Of a stretch of 48,776 nucleotides of DNA, positions 26,085 through 34,881 are shown one piece after another. Within the stretch, counting starts at the first letter, position 1. Every line of letters starts with the position of its first letter. The stretch is taken from contig JAFGGJ010000020.1 in NCBI GenBank assembly GCA_016930595.1, positions 1 through 48,776 on the forward strand, in the 5' to 3' direction. Made by a program: the position numbers and the translations under genes. The notes under the pieces were generated by a model. The model was not told the DNA's origin. It saw only the letters and a list, made by a program, of their open reading frames with translations, and made no database searches. This DNA comes from Planctomycetota bacterium (GTDB lineage: Bacteria > Planctomycetota > SZUA-567 > JAFGGJ01).

Positions 26085-27113
26085 TCAGAATTCCACCCCG
26101 AGCTTGATGTTCGAAGCCGGGTCCGTGACGATCTTCGAGTATTCCCGCGGCACGTCTTCGAACGCCGCCACGGGGCTGACCACGTGTTCCCCCGACAGCC
26201 GGCCGTCGCACAGCAGCCGCCAGCAGGTATCGTAGATGCGGGCTTCGGTCCAGCGGGGATGGTCGCGGTTCGGGTCGCTGCAGGCCCTGGAGAAAACGAT
26301 GTTCGGACGGTTCATGTGCGCTTCGGCGCCGAAGTCCAGTCCCGCGGGATACGGCGGCGGAAAAGCCCCGGCGACCACGCTGCCGCCGAAGGCGACGCCT
26401 CTGAGCGCAGCCTGCAGAGCGTGCACATTTCCGCTGAACTCAATTACGGCGTCCGCCCCGCGCCCGCCGGTCGCCTTCTTTATTTCCAGCCCGGCGTCGC
26501 AGGCGGCGGGGTCCAGCACGGCGTCGGCGCCGCACGCACTGGCGGCGGCGCGGCGGTTGGGCAGCGGGTCGAGAGCGATTACGGGACGCGCTCCGGACAG
26601 TTTTGCAATCTGTACCGCCATAAGCCCGATGGCCCCCAGCCCGAAAACCCCCACGGCGTCGCCCACGCGGACATTGCCGTCCCGCACTGCTCCCATCGCG
26701 AAGTCCGCCGGATCCAGGCATACCGCTGATTTCCACGAAAGCCCAGCAGGCATTTTGCGGCAGCCGGCCGCCCGGACCGTCTGGATCTCGATGAAAGGTC
26801 CGTATCCCAGGACGACGTCCCCCTCGGAAAATCCAGCGGCCTCCGTCCCGGTTTCCGTTACCGTCCCGACGAACATGTTCCCGACGCGTGACGGCCCTCC
26901 GCGCCCGCCGGCCGCCTCGTGCGTAAAGACCTTCATTTCGCCGTCGAACCTTCCCCGCCGGCCGCCGTATCCCCGGAGGAACGCCGTTTCCGTGCCGTGC
27001 TTTGCGGCCCCGTGGGTCGAACGGACGCGGATGCCGTCCGGCTCGAGCCGGGGAAGGTTGTAGTCCCTTATTTCCAGTTTTTCAGGTCCCCAGGCTACGA
27101 TTTCTCTCGGCAC
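26085..27113 (-). CDS. MDR-family dehydrogenase (zinc-alcohol-dehydrogenase-like)
   Basis: This 342-residue protein is a medium-chain dehydrogenase/reductase. The nucleotide-binding motif is G-L-G-A-I-G (158-163), followed by A-L-D-P at the end of beta-2 where Asp favours NAD. The N-terminal GroES-like domain has H-E (64-65) but no cysteine cluster for structural zinc, so it resembles the BchC/threonine-like zinc-poor branch. Start GTG 27113 is supported by GAAAGGGG; a longer frame upstream lacks a site. It heads the operon with the Hyi-like isomerase. It should oxidise a secondary hydroxyl of a sugar, polyol or related acid. Confidence 0.82.
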   Translation of the reverse strand: MPREIVAWGPEKLEIRDYNLPRLEPDGIRVRSTHGAAKHGTETAFLRGYGGRRGRFDGEMKVFTHEAAGGRGGPSRVGNMFVGTVTETGTEAAGFSEGDVVLGYGPFIEIQTVRAAGCRKMPAGLSWKSAVCLDPADFAMGAVRDGNVRVGDAVGVFGLGAIGLMAVQIAKLSGARPVIALDPLPNRRAAASACGADAVLDPAACDAGLEIKKATGGRGADAVIEFSGNVHALQAALRGVAFGGSVVAGAFPPPYPAGLDFGAEAHMNRPNIVFSRACSDPNRDHPRWTEARIYDTCWRLLCDGRLSGEHVVSPVAAFEDVPREYSKIVTDPASNIKLGVEF

Positions 27114-27141
27114 GCCGTTCCCCTTTCCATCGACGTGTGGC

Positions 27142-27169
27142 ATTCTAGGACGTGGGAACGGCAAGGCAA
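27142..27169 (-). promoter_or_regulatory. Promoter of the MDR/Hyi operon
   Basis: On the minus strand TTGCCT (27164-27169) and TAGAAT (27142-27147) are 16 bases apart. The leader before the GTG at 27113 would be about 22 nt. Confidence 0.5.
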
Positions 27170-27247
27170 GCTTTTCGACGGGCATTTCTCTGGCGCGCAG
27201 GTGCCGGGACGGTAATATGCCGCAGGGTATCCGAAGGAGGTCGTGCC

Positions 27248-28336
27248 ATGAAGCAGATGACCGGCAGAGAGCGTGTCGACGCCGTCCTGAACCGCCGGCC
27301 GGTGGACCATTGTCCGTTTTTTGAAGCCATCTGGGGCGATACCATCCGAAGGTGGCAGGGTGAAGGCCGCATGCCGGAAGGTGCCTCGGCATGGGAGCAT
27401 TTCAACATGGACATCGTCGAATGCTGGGCGTTCAATCTCGTAGCCGACCTGGATTTTCAGGAAGAGATCATCGATGAAACCGATGAGTGGAAACTGGTGC
27501 TGAACGGCAACGGCGCCAGGCTCAAGTGGTGGAAGGCGAAATCCGGCACGCCCGAACACGTCGACTTCACGGTGAAAGACCGCGCCGGGTGGGAAGAGCA
27601 CGCCCGGTCGCTCCTGGTGCCCGACCGCAGGCGGATAAACTTCGAAGCCTACCGCAACGCGAAAACGGTGGCGGCGGGGAAGAACAGGTTTTTCACGTGG
27701 AGCGGAGTAAATGTTTTCGAGTGCATGCACCCGCTCTGCGGTCACGAATACATGCTGATGGGCATGGCGCTCGACCCCGACTGGGTGCGAGACATGTGCG
27801 ACGTCTATTCCGATCTTACGGTAAGCCTGTGGGAAATGCTCTTTGACGAGGAAGGCATGCCCGACGGGATATTCTTCTACGAAGACATGGGGTTCAAGGG
27901 CAAGCCGTTCATGTCGCCCGCGATGTACAGGGAAATAATCCAGCCGGCGCACGTAAAGACCATTTCCTGGGCGCATGACCACGGGCTGAAGGTCATCATG
28001 CACTCGTGCGGCATGGTCGAAGAACTCCTGCCCGGCATGGTCGAGGCAGGTATAGACATGCTGCAGGCCATGGAAGTTAAAGCCGGCATGGACATGGTCA
28101 GGATGAACCGGCAGTACGGCGACCGCATCGGTTTCTTCGGCAACATCGACATCCGTGAAATAGCGTCCAACGACCGGGCGCGCGTCGACGCGGAACTTGA
28201 AAAGAAAATACTGCCTCTGATGGAATCAAAGACGCCCTACATCCTGTCGTCAGACCATTCCACGCCGCCGGACGTGGACTACGATACGTTCATCTATTTC
28301 CGCGACAGGGGCCTCGAACTGGCGCGCTACACGTAG
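27248..28336 (+). CDS. Uroporphyrinogen decarboxylase-like family protein
   Basis: This 362-residue protein belongs to the UroD/MtaA TIM-barrel superfamily. Typical marks are the opening T-G-R-E-R-V-D-A-V-L-N-R-R-P-V-D, F-F-Y-E-D-M-G-F-K, the H-S-C-G-M-V-E-E-L-L-P segment, G-I-D-M-L-Q, and G-F-F-G-N-I-D near the end. True UroD substrate residues for the tetrapyrrole are not evident and no other haem gene is near. Planctomycete-like genomes carry many such paralogues, often beside sugar genes; some act as methyltransferases. ATG 27248 follows a perfect AAGGAGGT. It faces away from the MDR operon and may share its regulation. Function is not assigned. Confidence 0.82.
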   Translation: MKQMTGRERVDAVLNRRPVDHCPFFEAIWGDTIRRWQGEGRMPEGASAWEHFNMDIVECWAFNLVADLDFQEEIIDETDEWKLVLNGNGARLKWWKAKSGTPEHVDFTVKDRAGWEEHARSLLVPDRRRINFEAYRNAKTVAAGKNRFFTWSGVNVFECMHPLCGHEYMLMGMALDPDWVRDMCDVYSDLTVSLWEMLFDEEGMPDGIFFYEDMGFKGKPFMSPAMYREIIQPAHVKTISWAHDHGLKVIMHSCGMVEELLPGMVEAGIDMLQAMEVKAGMDMVRMNRQYGDRIGFFGNIDIREIASNDRARVDAELEKKILPLMESKTPYILSSDHSTPPDVDYDTFIYFRDRGLELARYT

Positions 28337-28412
28337 CGCAGGGAATGCCTGTTTACACGACCGTCGTGCGGGTCGCCTTCAGACGGGGCGGGGCGGTTGA
28401 AGTCACCAAGAG

Positions 28413-28427
28413 CGGCGGCGACCGCCG
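28413..28427. terminator. GC-rich hairpin between convergent genes
   Basis: CGGCGG (28413-28418) pairs with CCGCCG (28422-28427) around a 3-base loop. It lies between the UroD-like stop at 28336 (+) and the SDR stop at 28429 (-). There is no T run, so a bidirectional attenuation role is only possible. Confidence 0.35.
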
Positions 28428-28428
28428 G

Positions 28429-29178
28429 TTACCACGCGGTCCAGCCGCCGTCCACCGGCAGCGTGGCGCAGTTCACCATGCCGGCCTCGTCGCTCGCAAG
28501 GTAGCAGACGGCGGCGGCGACGTCTCCGGGAGTGGCGAGTTCGCCCCGTGGAATCTTCCCCAGCACGAACCGGCGGAACTCCGGGTCCTGCAGGCGCTTG
28601 CGCGTCAGGTTGGTCTCCACGAACGTCGGGGCGACGCTGTTGACGGTGACGCCGTGCTTCGCCCATTCAACGCCTAGAGTGCGCACAAGCTGTATGACGG
28701 CCCCTTTGGTTGAACAGTAGACCGGCTGCCCCGGTATGCCTATCAGCCCCGACTGGCTGGATATCCATATCACGCGCCCCCATCCATGCCTGATCATCGA
28801 CGGAGCGATGGCCTGAGCCATGAAGAACCCGCCTTTTACGTTCGTGGCGTAGTGGTCGTCCCAGTTTTCCTCGGACACTTCCAGGCCGGGCGAAGGACGG
28901 TTGATTCCGGCGTTGTTCACGAGGATGTCCACGCGTCCGAACTCGTCCAGTATCGCGGCGCAGCCTTCCCTTACCCGGGCAAGGTCCCGCACGTCTATGG
29001 CAGCCTGCATGATGTCGCCGCCGCCGCGCATCAGTCCGGCGGTTTCGTCAAGACCCGCCCCCGGCATGTCCGTGATCGCCACGTCCGCTCCCTGCGCATA
29101 CAGCGCCGCGGATATTGCCTGTCCCAGGCCCGTGGCCGCCCCCGTCACCAGCGCTTTCCTGCCGTCCAGGCTGAACAT
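28429..29178 (-). CDS. Short-chain dehydrogenase/reductase
   Basis: This 249-residue protein is a classical SDR. It has cofactor motif T-G-A-A-T-G-L-G (12-19), N-N-A-G (88-91), and catalytic Ser141, Tyr154 and Lys158 (Y-C-S-T-K). The Asp at the end of beta-2 (D37 in I-T-D-M) favours NAD. The end, V-D-G-G-W, is typical. It should oxidise an alcohol of a polyol or hydroxy-acid. It lies 10 bases after the HisD-family gene on the same strand, so both are in one operon and may act in sequence. ATG 29178 follows GAGGAGCAAAAC. Confidence 0.9.
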   Translation of the reverse strand: MFSLDGRKALVTGAATGLGQAISAALYAQGADVAITDMPGAGLDETAGLMRGGGDIMQAAIDVRDLARVREGCAAILDEFGRVDILVNNAGINRPSPGLEVSEENWDDHYATNVKGGFFMAQAIAPSMIRHGWGRVIWISSQSGLIGIPGQPVYCSTKGAVIQLVRTLGVEWAKHGVTVNSVAPTFVETNLTRKRLQDPEFRRFVLGKIPRGELATPGDVAAAVCYLASDEAGMVNCATLPVDGGWTAW

Positions 29179-29188
29179 GTTTTGCTCC

Positions 29189-30460
29189 TCAGGCGTTGCC
29201 GTAGCGTTCGACGCGCGCCTTTGCCGTAATGCCGTGTGCGAGCATGCGTTCGATATTGCACTGCCGCTCCGTGACTTCGCCGATCTCGCGGCTCGCAGCG
29301 GGAGTACACTTCTGGTAGGTGCATGTCTTCAGGAACTTGCCGACCCACACGCCCCCGGTGTAGCGCGCCGCCCGGCTGGTCGGCAGGATGTGGTTGGTGC
29401 CGATGCACTTGTCGCCGTAAGCCACGGTGGTCTCTTCGCCGACGAACAGCGAGCCGTAGTTCGTCAGGCGGCTCACGTAGTAATCCTCGTCCTCGACATG
29501 CAGCTCCAGGTGTTCGGGAGCATAGTCGTCACTCAGGACGACGGCTTCTTCAGGACTGTCGGCAACGTACACGATGCCGTTGTTGCCCCAGGAAATTTCA
29601 GCCACGTCTCTCGTGGGCAGGCCGGCAAGCTGCGTCGCGACTTCCGCCATCGTTTTTTCCGCGAACGCGTCACTCAGGCATACCAGGCAGATGCCGCTGT
29701 TGGGGTCGTGCTCGGCCTGGCCGAGCAGGTCGCAGGCGACGAGCGCCGGGTCGGCTGCGTCATCGGCTATGATCAGAATTTCCGTGGGCCCGGCCAGAAG
29801 GTCTATGCCGCAGCGTCCGAACAGCTGACGCTTCGCTTCGGCTACATACTTGTTGCCCGCGCCGCACAGTATATCGGCGGGCTCCACTTCGCCCATGCCG
29901 AACGCCATCAGCGCGAAGGCCTGCACGCCGCCGACCACGAAGATCCGGTCGGCGCCGGCCGTCTTCATGGCGTTTATGGTCGCGGGGTAATATCCTTCGC
30001 CCTTGACGGGCGGCGTACACGCCACCACGTTCTTCACCCCCGCCACCTTGGCCGGTATGATGCTCATCTGGGCTGAGCCGAACATCGGGTAGCGCCCGCC
30101 CGGGATGTAGCTTCCGACGGAATTCACGGGAACGTGCCTGTGCCCCAGGACGACGCCGGGACGCAGCTCCACTTCCAGCGGCTGCATCGTGGCAAGCTGC
30201 GCTTCGGCGAATTTCCGGACGTTCGTCTGGCAGTAGTCCGTGTCCCGTATCACCTGTTCATCAAGCTTCGATACGGCTTCTTCTATCTGGGTTGCGTTCA
30301 GTTCGAAGCACTCGGGGCTCCAGCCGTCGAACTTCTCGCTGTACCTGCGGACGGCGTCCATGCCGCCGGCCTCCAGGTCCTTAAGGAGTTCGGATACGAT
30401 CTGCGATGTCTCGGGGTCTTCCTCGAACAGCCTGTGGCCGCCTTCTTTCACCGTTTTCAC
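29189..30460 (-). CDS. Histidinol dehydrogenase family paralogue (probably not HisD)
   Basis: This 423-residue protein has the HisD fold and length. It keeps Q248 and H251 (G-Q-A-E-H), E316 and H317 (A-P-E-H-L), D350 and H357 (G-D-x-x-x-G-T-N-H-I-L-P-T). By eye, the C-terminal zinc His of HisD (in a L-T-A-H context) aligns with Lys414 (I-T-A-K). No other histidine gene is near. This points to a catabolic paralogue, such as the sulfopropanediol dehydrogenase type (HpsN), or another alcohol oxidised twice to an acid. The start is GTG 30460 with AAAGGAGG nine bases ahead. It is co-transcribed with the SDR. Confidence 0.78.
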   Translation of the reverse strand: MKTVKEGGHRLFEEDPETSQIVSELLKDLEAGGMDAVRRYSEKFDGWSPECFELNATQIEEAVSKLDEQVIRDTDYCQTNVRKFAEAQLATMQPLEVELRPGVVLGHRHVPVNSVGSYIPGGRYPMFGSAQMSIIPAKVAGVKNVVACTPPVKGEGYYPATINAMKTAGADRIFVVGGVQAFALMAFGMGEVEPADILCGAGNKYVAEAKRQLFGRCGIDLLAGPTEILIIADDAADPALVACDLLGQAEHDPNSGICLVCLSDAFAEKTMAEVATQLAGLPTRDVAEISWGNNGIVYVADSPEEAVVLSDDYAPEHLELHVEDEDYYVSRLTNYGSLFVGEETTVAYGDKCIGTNHILPTSRAARYTGGVWVGKFLKTCTYQKCTPAASREIGEVTERQCNIERMLAHGITAKARVERYGNA

Positions 30461-30507
30461 GCGGCGCCTCCTTTCATCACGACTGTGCCGCCCACCGGCC
30501 GTCTTGA

Positions 30508-30537
30508 ATATTCTTGCCGGATGGCGGCGTTTCGCAA
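30508..30537 (-). promoter_or_regulatory. Candidate promoter of the HisD-family/SDR operon
   Basis: On the minus strand TTGCGA (30532-30537) and GAATAT (30508-30513) are 18 bases apart. The -10 is weak. Confidence 0.3.
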
Positions 30538-30605
30538 CCGAAGTTGTCCACGCGGCGAGCCGGTCCACTTGCGGGACGGGCCTTCTCCGGGACAATAAGG
30601 GCGTT

Positions 30606-32102
30606 ATGGACCTGTTGAGCATAACCTACACCCTCGCCCATCTTACCGGGTTCATGGGCGCGATAATGATCGCCGTGGGGGCTTTCGCCGGCCTCCTGGA
30701 CGGGAATACCGCGGCCACCAAGGGCCTGCTGCTGGCCGGAGCGGCGGCAGTGCTGTTCATGGGGCTGGTGAGGCTTCTGTGCGCAGGACACGGCAAACCC
30801 GCCCTGTCCCGCAAGGACGGCATGCTGACCGTCGTGCTGGCATGGATCGGCCTTTCGGCCCTCGGAGCGCTGCCGTATTACGTTTCCGGAGCGATTCCTT
30901 CCTACCTGGACGCATTTTTCGAGACCGTCAGCGGGTTCACCACCTGTGGAGCAACCATACTGACGAACGTCGAAGCGCTCCCGAGAGGCCTGCACCTGTG
31001 GCGCAGCACCACCCACTGGCTGGGCGGGATGGGCATAGTCGTGTTGTTTGTCGCCGTCCTCCCGGCGCTCGGCATGGGCGGCTACTACCTTTACAGCGCG
31101 GAAGTGGCCGGACCCAGCAAGGACCGCCTTAAGCCGACGACCCGGGAAACGGCCTTCCTGCTCTGGGCCGTCTACACGTTTTTCACCGGCGTCGGTATTA
31201 TCGCTCTCCGGGTTGCGGGCATGCCGTGGTTCGACAGTGTCTGCCACACGTTCGGCGGGCTTGCAACTGGAGGTTTCAGCACCAAGAACGCTTCTATCGG
31301 AGCTTACAGCCCCCTCGTACAGACGCTCATCATAGTCATTATGGTCGTGGGCGGCGTGAATTTCGGCCTGTGGGCGAGAATGGCCATGGGCATTCGCCGC
31401 CGCAACTGGAGCGTGGTGCGCGACGTCCTGAAAGACGACGAGCTGAGGACTTTCCTGCTGCTGCAGGCGACGGGCGCGCTGGTGGTGTTCATGAGCCTCC
31501 GCCTTATGCAGCCCGGCGGCTTCGGGCACGACCTCCTCCGGGGAGCGTTCAACCTTGTCTCGATATCCACCAACACGGGCTACGCCACGGAAAATTTCGA
31601 CTTATGGCCGGGGTTCGCCCGGGTTTTCCTCGTCGTGATGATGTTCATTGGCGGCAGCGCCGGTTCGACCTGCGGCGGCATGAAGGTCGTCCGGGTCCTG
31701 CTGTCATGGAGAATACTCCGCAGGCGCGTCCACACCGCCATACAGACCAGGACCGTGGAAAGCATCCACTTCAACGGCAGGCCCGTATCGGAAAACATCC
31801 TCCACGGCGTCGTCTCCTACGTGGTGGCTTACGTCTTGACCTTCGTCGTCGGCACGCTTCTCCTGGCGCTGGCGATGGACGTATGGCGCTACGGCGGAAA
31901 CAGCGACTTCAAGTTCGTTACGGCGCTCAGCGCCACGGCCACATGCCTGGCCACGACGGGACCGGGGCTTTCCGGCGTCATCGGCAATTGTGCCGCCATA
32001 CCGGCTGCCGGCAAGGTCGTACTCGTTTCCATGATGCTGCTCGGCAGGCTGGAAATCATAGGTCTCCTGGCGATGTTCTCGGCCGGGACGTGGAGGCGCT
32101 AG
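30606..32102 (+). CDS. TrkH/KtrB-family potassium transporter subunit
   Basis: This 498-residue integral membrane protein has the four-fold M-P-M repeat of TrkH/KtrB. The pore loops are F-E-T-V-S-G-F-T-T-C-G-A, F-G-G-L-A-T-G-G-F-S, V-S-I-S-T-N-T-G-Y and T-A-T-C-L-A-T-T-G-P-G, each with the filter glycine. It imports K+ with a cytosolic TrkA/KtrA-type gating partner, which is not in the window. ATG 30606 is preceded by TAAGGG, and the candidate -10 (30591-30596) is very close, so the leader is short. The next gene starts 1 base after the stop, implying a functional link with the pseudo-site-2-protease. Confidence 0.9.
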   Translation: MDLLSITYTLAHLTGFMGAIMIAVGAFAGLLDGNTAATKGLLLAGAAAVLFMGLVRLLCAGHGKPALSRKDGMLTVVLAWIGLSALGALPYYVSGAIPSYLDAFFETVSGFTTCGATILTNVEALPRGLHLWRSTTHWLGGMGIVVLFVAVLPALGMGGYYLYSAEVAGPSKDRLKPTTRETAFLLWAVYTFFTGVGIIALRVAGMPWFDSVCHTFGGLATGGFSTKNASIGAYSPLVQTLIIVIMVVGGVNFGLWARMAMGIRRRNWSVVRDVLKDDELRTFLLLQATGALVVFMSLRLMQPGGFGHDLLRGAFNLVSISTNTGYATENFDLWPGFARVFLVVMMFIGGSAGSTCGGMKVVRVLLSWRILRRRVHTAIQTRTVESIHFNGRPVSENILHGVVSYVVAYVLTFVVGTLLLALAMDVWRYGGNSDFKFVTALSATATCLATTGPGLSGVIGNCAAIPAAGKVVLVSMMLLGRLEIIGLLAMFSAGTWRR

Positions 32103-32103
32103 G

Positions 32104-32913
32104 GTGAACGGCTTCCTGCGGGCGGTCTTCAGGTTCTTCGGGCCGCGGCGGCGGTTTTCCTTCAGGTGGATGACGCTGTTCACGGTGCTTCTCATACTGG
32201 GCAAAGCGCAGGCCGCCGCCGAAGGCGCCCGTATGACGGGTTACTACCTGCTGGTGCTGGCGCTCGTGGAAGCCGGCCACTGGGCTCTTGCCAAGTGGTT
32301 CTTCCCTGGCATGGAAAGGGAGCTGATCGTATCTCCGCTGTGCGGTCCCGCCCCGGTGCCGGCGAACCCCTCGCTGAAAGGCTTTGCCGCCGCCCTGGGG
32401 CCTCCTCTCGTCCTCGGCGGCGCGGCCGCCGCACTGCTCTACGGCGGCATTACGCCTCCAAGGGGACTGGATCTCCTCCGCCTGATGCTCGTCGTATGCG
32501 CCGTGCGGCTGCTGCCCTTTTTCCCCATGGACGGCCACGTTGTCCTGAGCGCCGCGGTCAGACGTACCAACCTGTACTGGAGCAGGCCCGCCTGGCGGGA
32601 ATACGTATCAGCCGCCGGCGGTGTGCTGGTGGCAGCGGCGGGGGTGGTCTTCGACCCCCTGGACGCAGGGATAGTGCTTCTCCCCGGCGGCATCAGCATA
32701 CTGCTTGAAAATCTCTACATGCTCAGGTTGCGCCGCCGGCCAACCCGTACGGGGCCGACGGGCAGCCCCAGCGCGGCGCGCGCCGATCCCGGCGACAAGG
32801 CCCGGCTCGACGCCATCCTCGAGAAGATATCCCGCGAGGGCATGACAGCGCTCACCCCCGAGGAAGAGGAATTCCTGCAGGGCATGAGCGGCCGTTTCCG
32901 CCGCAAGCCCTGA
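32104..32913 (+). CDS. Site-2-protease-like membrane protein with lost zinc ligand
   Basis: This 269-residue protein starts at GTG 32104, one base after the TrkH stop. Four to five hydrophobic segments are seen. V-E-A-G-H (55-59) stands where M50 proteases have H-E-x-x-H, so the first His is Val. L-L-P-F-F-P-M-D-G (136-144) matches the second M50 motif (L-P-x-x-P-L-D-G) and keeps Asp143. The C-terminal 35 residues (L-D-A-I-L-E-K-I-S-R-E-G, L-T-P-E-E-E-E-F-L) resemble the cytosolic tail found on rhomboid proteins. I infer an inactive M50 relative that binds and does not cut. It could also be an unrelated membrane protein with chance similarity. Confidence 0.6.
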   Translation: MNGFLRAVFRFFGPRRRFSFRWMTLFTVLLILGKAQAAAEGARMTGYYLLVLALVEAGHWALAKWFFPGMERELIVSPLCGPAPVPANPSLKGFAAALGPPLVLGGAAAALLYGGITPPRGLDLLRLMLVVCAVRLLPFFPMDGHVVLSAAVRRTNLYWSRPAWREYVSAAGGVLVAAAGVVFDPLDAGIVLLPGGISILLENLYMLRLRRRPTRTGPTGSPSAARADPGDKARLDAILEKISREGMTALTPEEEEFLQGMSGRFRRKP

Positions 32914-32931
32914 CGCCGCCGGCGGCGCGCT

Positions 32932-34818
32932 TCAGTTCCCGACCTTTATTTCGCCGCCGGTGTCCGCTCTGCCGCCTTCGATCTTTACTGTCTTTTCCGC
33001 GCGGTTCGCCGTCACGCACACTCCGCCGAAATCCGTCTTTTCCACGGTCCCGTCGGCGGCAAGCAATTCGTGGCCGGTCATCGGCTCGAAACCGATGTCC
33101 GCGTGCAGCTTGAGCACGAGTTGCTTGATCTCGAGTTCCGCGCTCACCCGCTCTTCCCACGTCTCTTCCCCCAGGCCGAACCAGCAGGGGTTTCCGTAGA
33201 GCAGGTTGTGCATCTGGTCGCCGGCGTGCGGCAGGATGACCGTGTCGTGAAACGCCAGGTGCCATATCGGGACGGCTATCCCCACGGGCCGCGCCGCGTG
33301 TCCCCCGTCGGTGGTTTCGACGTCCGCCGTCAGGTGCCCCAGCCCGTAGCTGAAGTCCAGCTCCGGTATCGCAAAATCCCGGACGTGCTCGATCTGCAGC
33401 ACTATAGGCGGAGTCTGCCCGTTGTTTCCGGTACGCACGGTCCGCAGTATCTCCAACTGCACGGCCCGGTTCTCCGTCCGGCTCAGCGGATGCTCGGGGT
33501 TGTAGCATTCCACAGTGCGCGTGAAGCAGTCCAGGTAGTACGCCGTCGGGGCGCATATGTCCACGACGGGCGGTGAATTGTGGTACATGTACAGGTCCCG
33601 TACACCCTCGAAGATGTTCCGTTTTACGAACCTGAGGCTGGCCGCGTAACAGTTGTGGTACGCCATGCCGCCGTTCCAGTTGTTCACCTTGACCGGTTCC
33701 CCGTCCTCCTTGTAGCGGAAATTCTCGTCCAGGAAACTCGGCGCATCCATGAAGTTGTCGATGTACTGGTCGTGCAGCCCGAACAGGTACCCCGCCGCCT
33801 TCACCCGTTCGGAAAGCTCCCGGAGGCCTCTTGCGCCGCCGCAGTCGCTGTTCGGCGGCAGAGTGTCCGGGTGGACATTGTCATACCCGTACTTGCCCCA
33901 TCCGTCCAGGTGTATCGAGGCGTTTTCGATCCCGGTCAGCTTGCGGAATTTCTCAACGCGCTCCGCCGTGGTTGCAAACGGCAGGAAGCGATAAGACATG
34001 TTTCGGAAATTCCGCGCCGCCGCCGAGCAGTTCACCACGCACCCGCCGTGGAGCTTTTCCAGGTTCGGGTTCCGCTTCGCTTTTTCTTTCAGCGACACGT
34101 AGAATCCCTTGTCCATCGCGTACTGCCGGTACGCGAACGCCTGCTGCCTGTAGTCCATTCCACGGCGGAACATGTATCTCACCCGCCGCGTGTACGCCAG
34201 CGCTCCCATGCTCGGCAGCCAGTGGATGAACGTGCTGGCGGCGGCCCCCGCGTCGTGCCACACGGCCAGGTACATGTCGTCGGGAGTTTCCGCAATCGCC
34301 GCGTAGCCGCAGTCCCCGTCGGCTACGTATGCCCCGTGGAACGCCATCGCCTGCTCGGAATATCCTTCCGGATGATGAAACCTGTCCGGCCAGTCAGCCG
34401 GTATGATCGACCCCTGGCTCAGCGGAAACACCGTGTAATTGCCCGCCTTCACCGGTATGATCATGTGCCGCGGGTAAAGCACGTCCCGCGCCGCCGGGCC
34501 GTCCGTGAATTCCGGCCTCACCTCGAATATCACGTCCTCCCCGTCTATCTCCGCTGTCACCGCCAGTCCCGCCGGCGCCACCCGCACCATCAGGCTGCCG
34601 GGTCTCTCCCACGCGTCGAACGCCTTGCCGAACCTTCCCAGCGACACCTCGTTCAGTTCCATGTCGTCGTCTATCAGCGTCACGTCCTTGTCCGACGCCC
34701 CGGCCATCCGCCATTCAACGCCGGTACCCTTGTGGAGTATCCGGCACGAAAGATCTTTCAGGTCCATCTCGAGTTTCAGCGCCTCGTTCTCGATCACCCT
34801 TGTCTTCCTGTCCGCCAT
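32932..34818 (-). CDS. DUF5696-like putative glycosidase
   Basis: This 628-residue protein has no signal peptide. An N-terminal beta-rich half (about 1-250) is followed by a TIM-barrel-like region with I-H-L-D-G-W-G-K-Y-G-Y-D, then G-L-H-D-Q-Y-I-D-N and V-N-N-W-N-G-G, and a C-terminal beta region. This order and the H-L-D-G-W stretch resemble DUF5696 proteins, thought to be glycosidases with a GH101-like fold. It may act on an intracellular glycan fragment. ATG 34818 follows GGAGGAG. It diverges from argG, with a 164-base gap that holds both promoters and a palindrome. Catalytic residues cannot be pinned down. Confidence 0.55.
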   Translation of the reverse strand: MADRKTRVIENEALKLEMDLKDLSCRILHKGTGVEWRMAGASDKDVTLIDDDMELNEVSLGRFGKAFDAWERPGSLMVRVAPAGLAVTAEIDGEDVIFEVRPEFTDGPAARDVLYPRHMIIPVKAGNYTVFPLSQGSIIPADWPDRFHHPEGYSEQAMAFHGAYVADGDCGYAAIAETPDDMYLAVWHDAGAAASTFIHWLPSMGALAYTRRVRYMFRRGMDYRQQAFAYRQYAMDKGFYVSLKEKAKRNPNLEKLHGGCVVNCSAAARNFRNMSYRFLPFATTAERVEKFRKLTGIENASIHLDGWGKYGYDNVHPDTLPPNSDCGGARGLRELSERVKAAGYLFGLHDQYIDNFMDAPSFLDENFRYKEDGEPVKVNNWNGGMAYHNCYAASLRFVKRNIFEGVRDLYMYHNSPPVVDICAPTAYYLDCFTRTVECYNPEHPLSRTENRAVQLEILRTVRTGNNGQTPPIVLQIEHVRDFAIPELDFSYGLGHLTADVETTDGGHAARPVGIAVPIWHLAFHDTVILPHAGDQMHNLLYGNPCWFGLGEETWEERVSAELEIKQLVLKLHADIGFEPMTGHELLAADGTVEKTDFGGVCVTANRAEKTVKIEGGRADTGGEIKVGN

Positions 34819-34842
34819 GGCGATTCTCCTCCCTTTGTGCTC

Positions 34843-34870
34843 ACGGTACACTCCCTTTCACCACCGTCAA
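34843..34870 (-). promoter_or_regulatory. Candidate promoter of the DUF5696-like gene
   Basis: On the minus strand TTGACG (34865-34870) and TACCGT (34843-34848) are 16 bases apart. The -35 is good and the -10 weak. Confidence 0.35.
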
Positions 34871-34881
34871 CCGCACTTGTG

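Noticed and set aside
27248..28336. Calling this gene hemE
   Set aside because: It is a divergent member of the UroD superfamily in a catabolic neighbourhood, without haem genes.
29189..30460. Calling this gene hisD
   Set aside because: There is no histidine operon, an SDR is the partner, and the C-terminal zinc His appears replaced by Lys.
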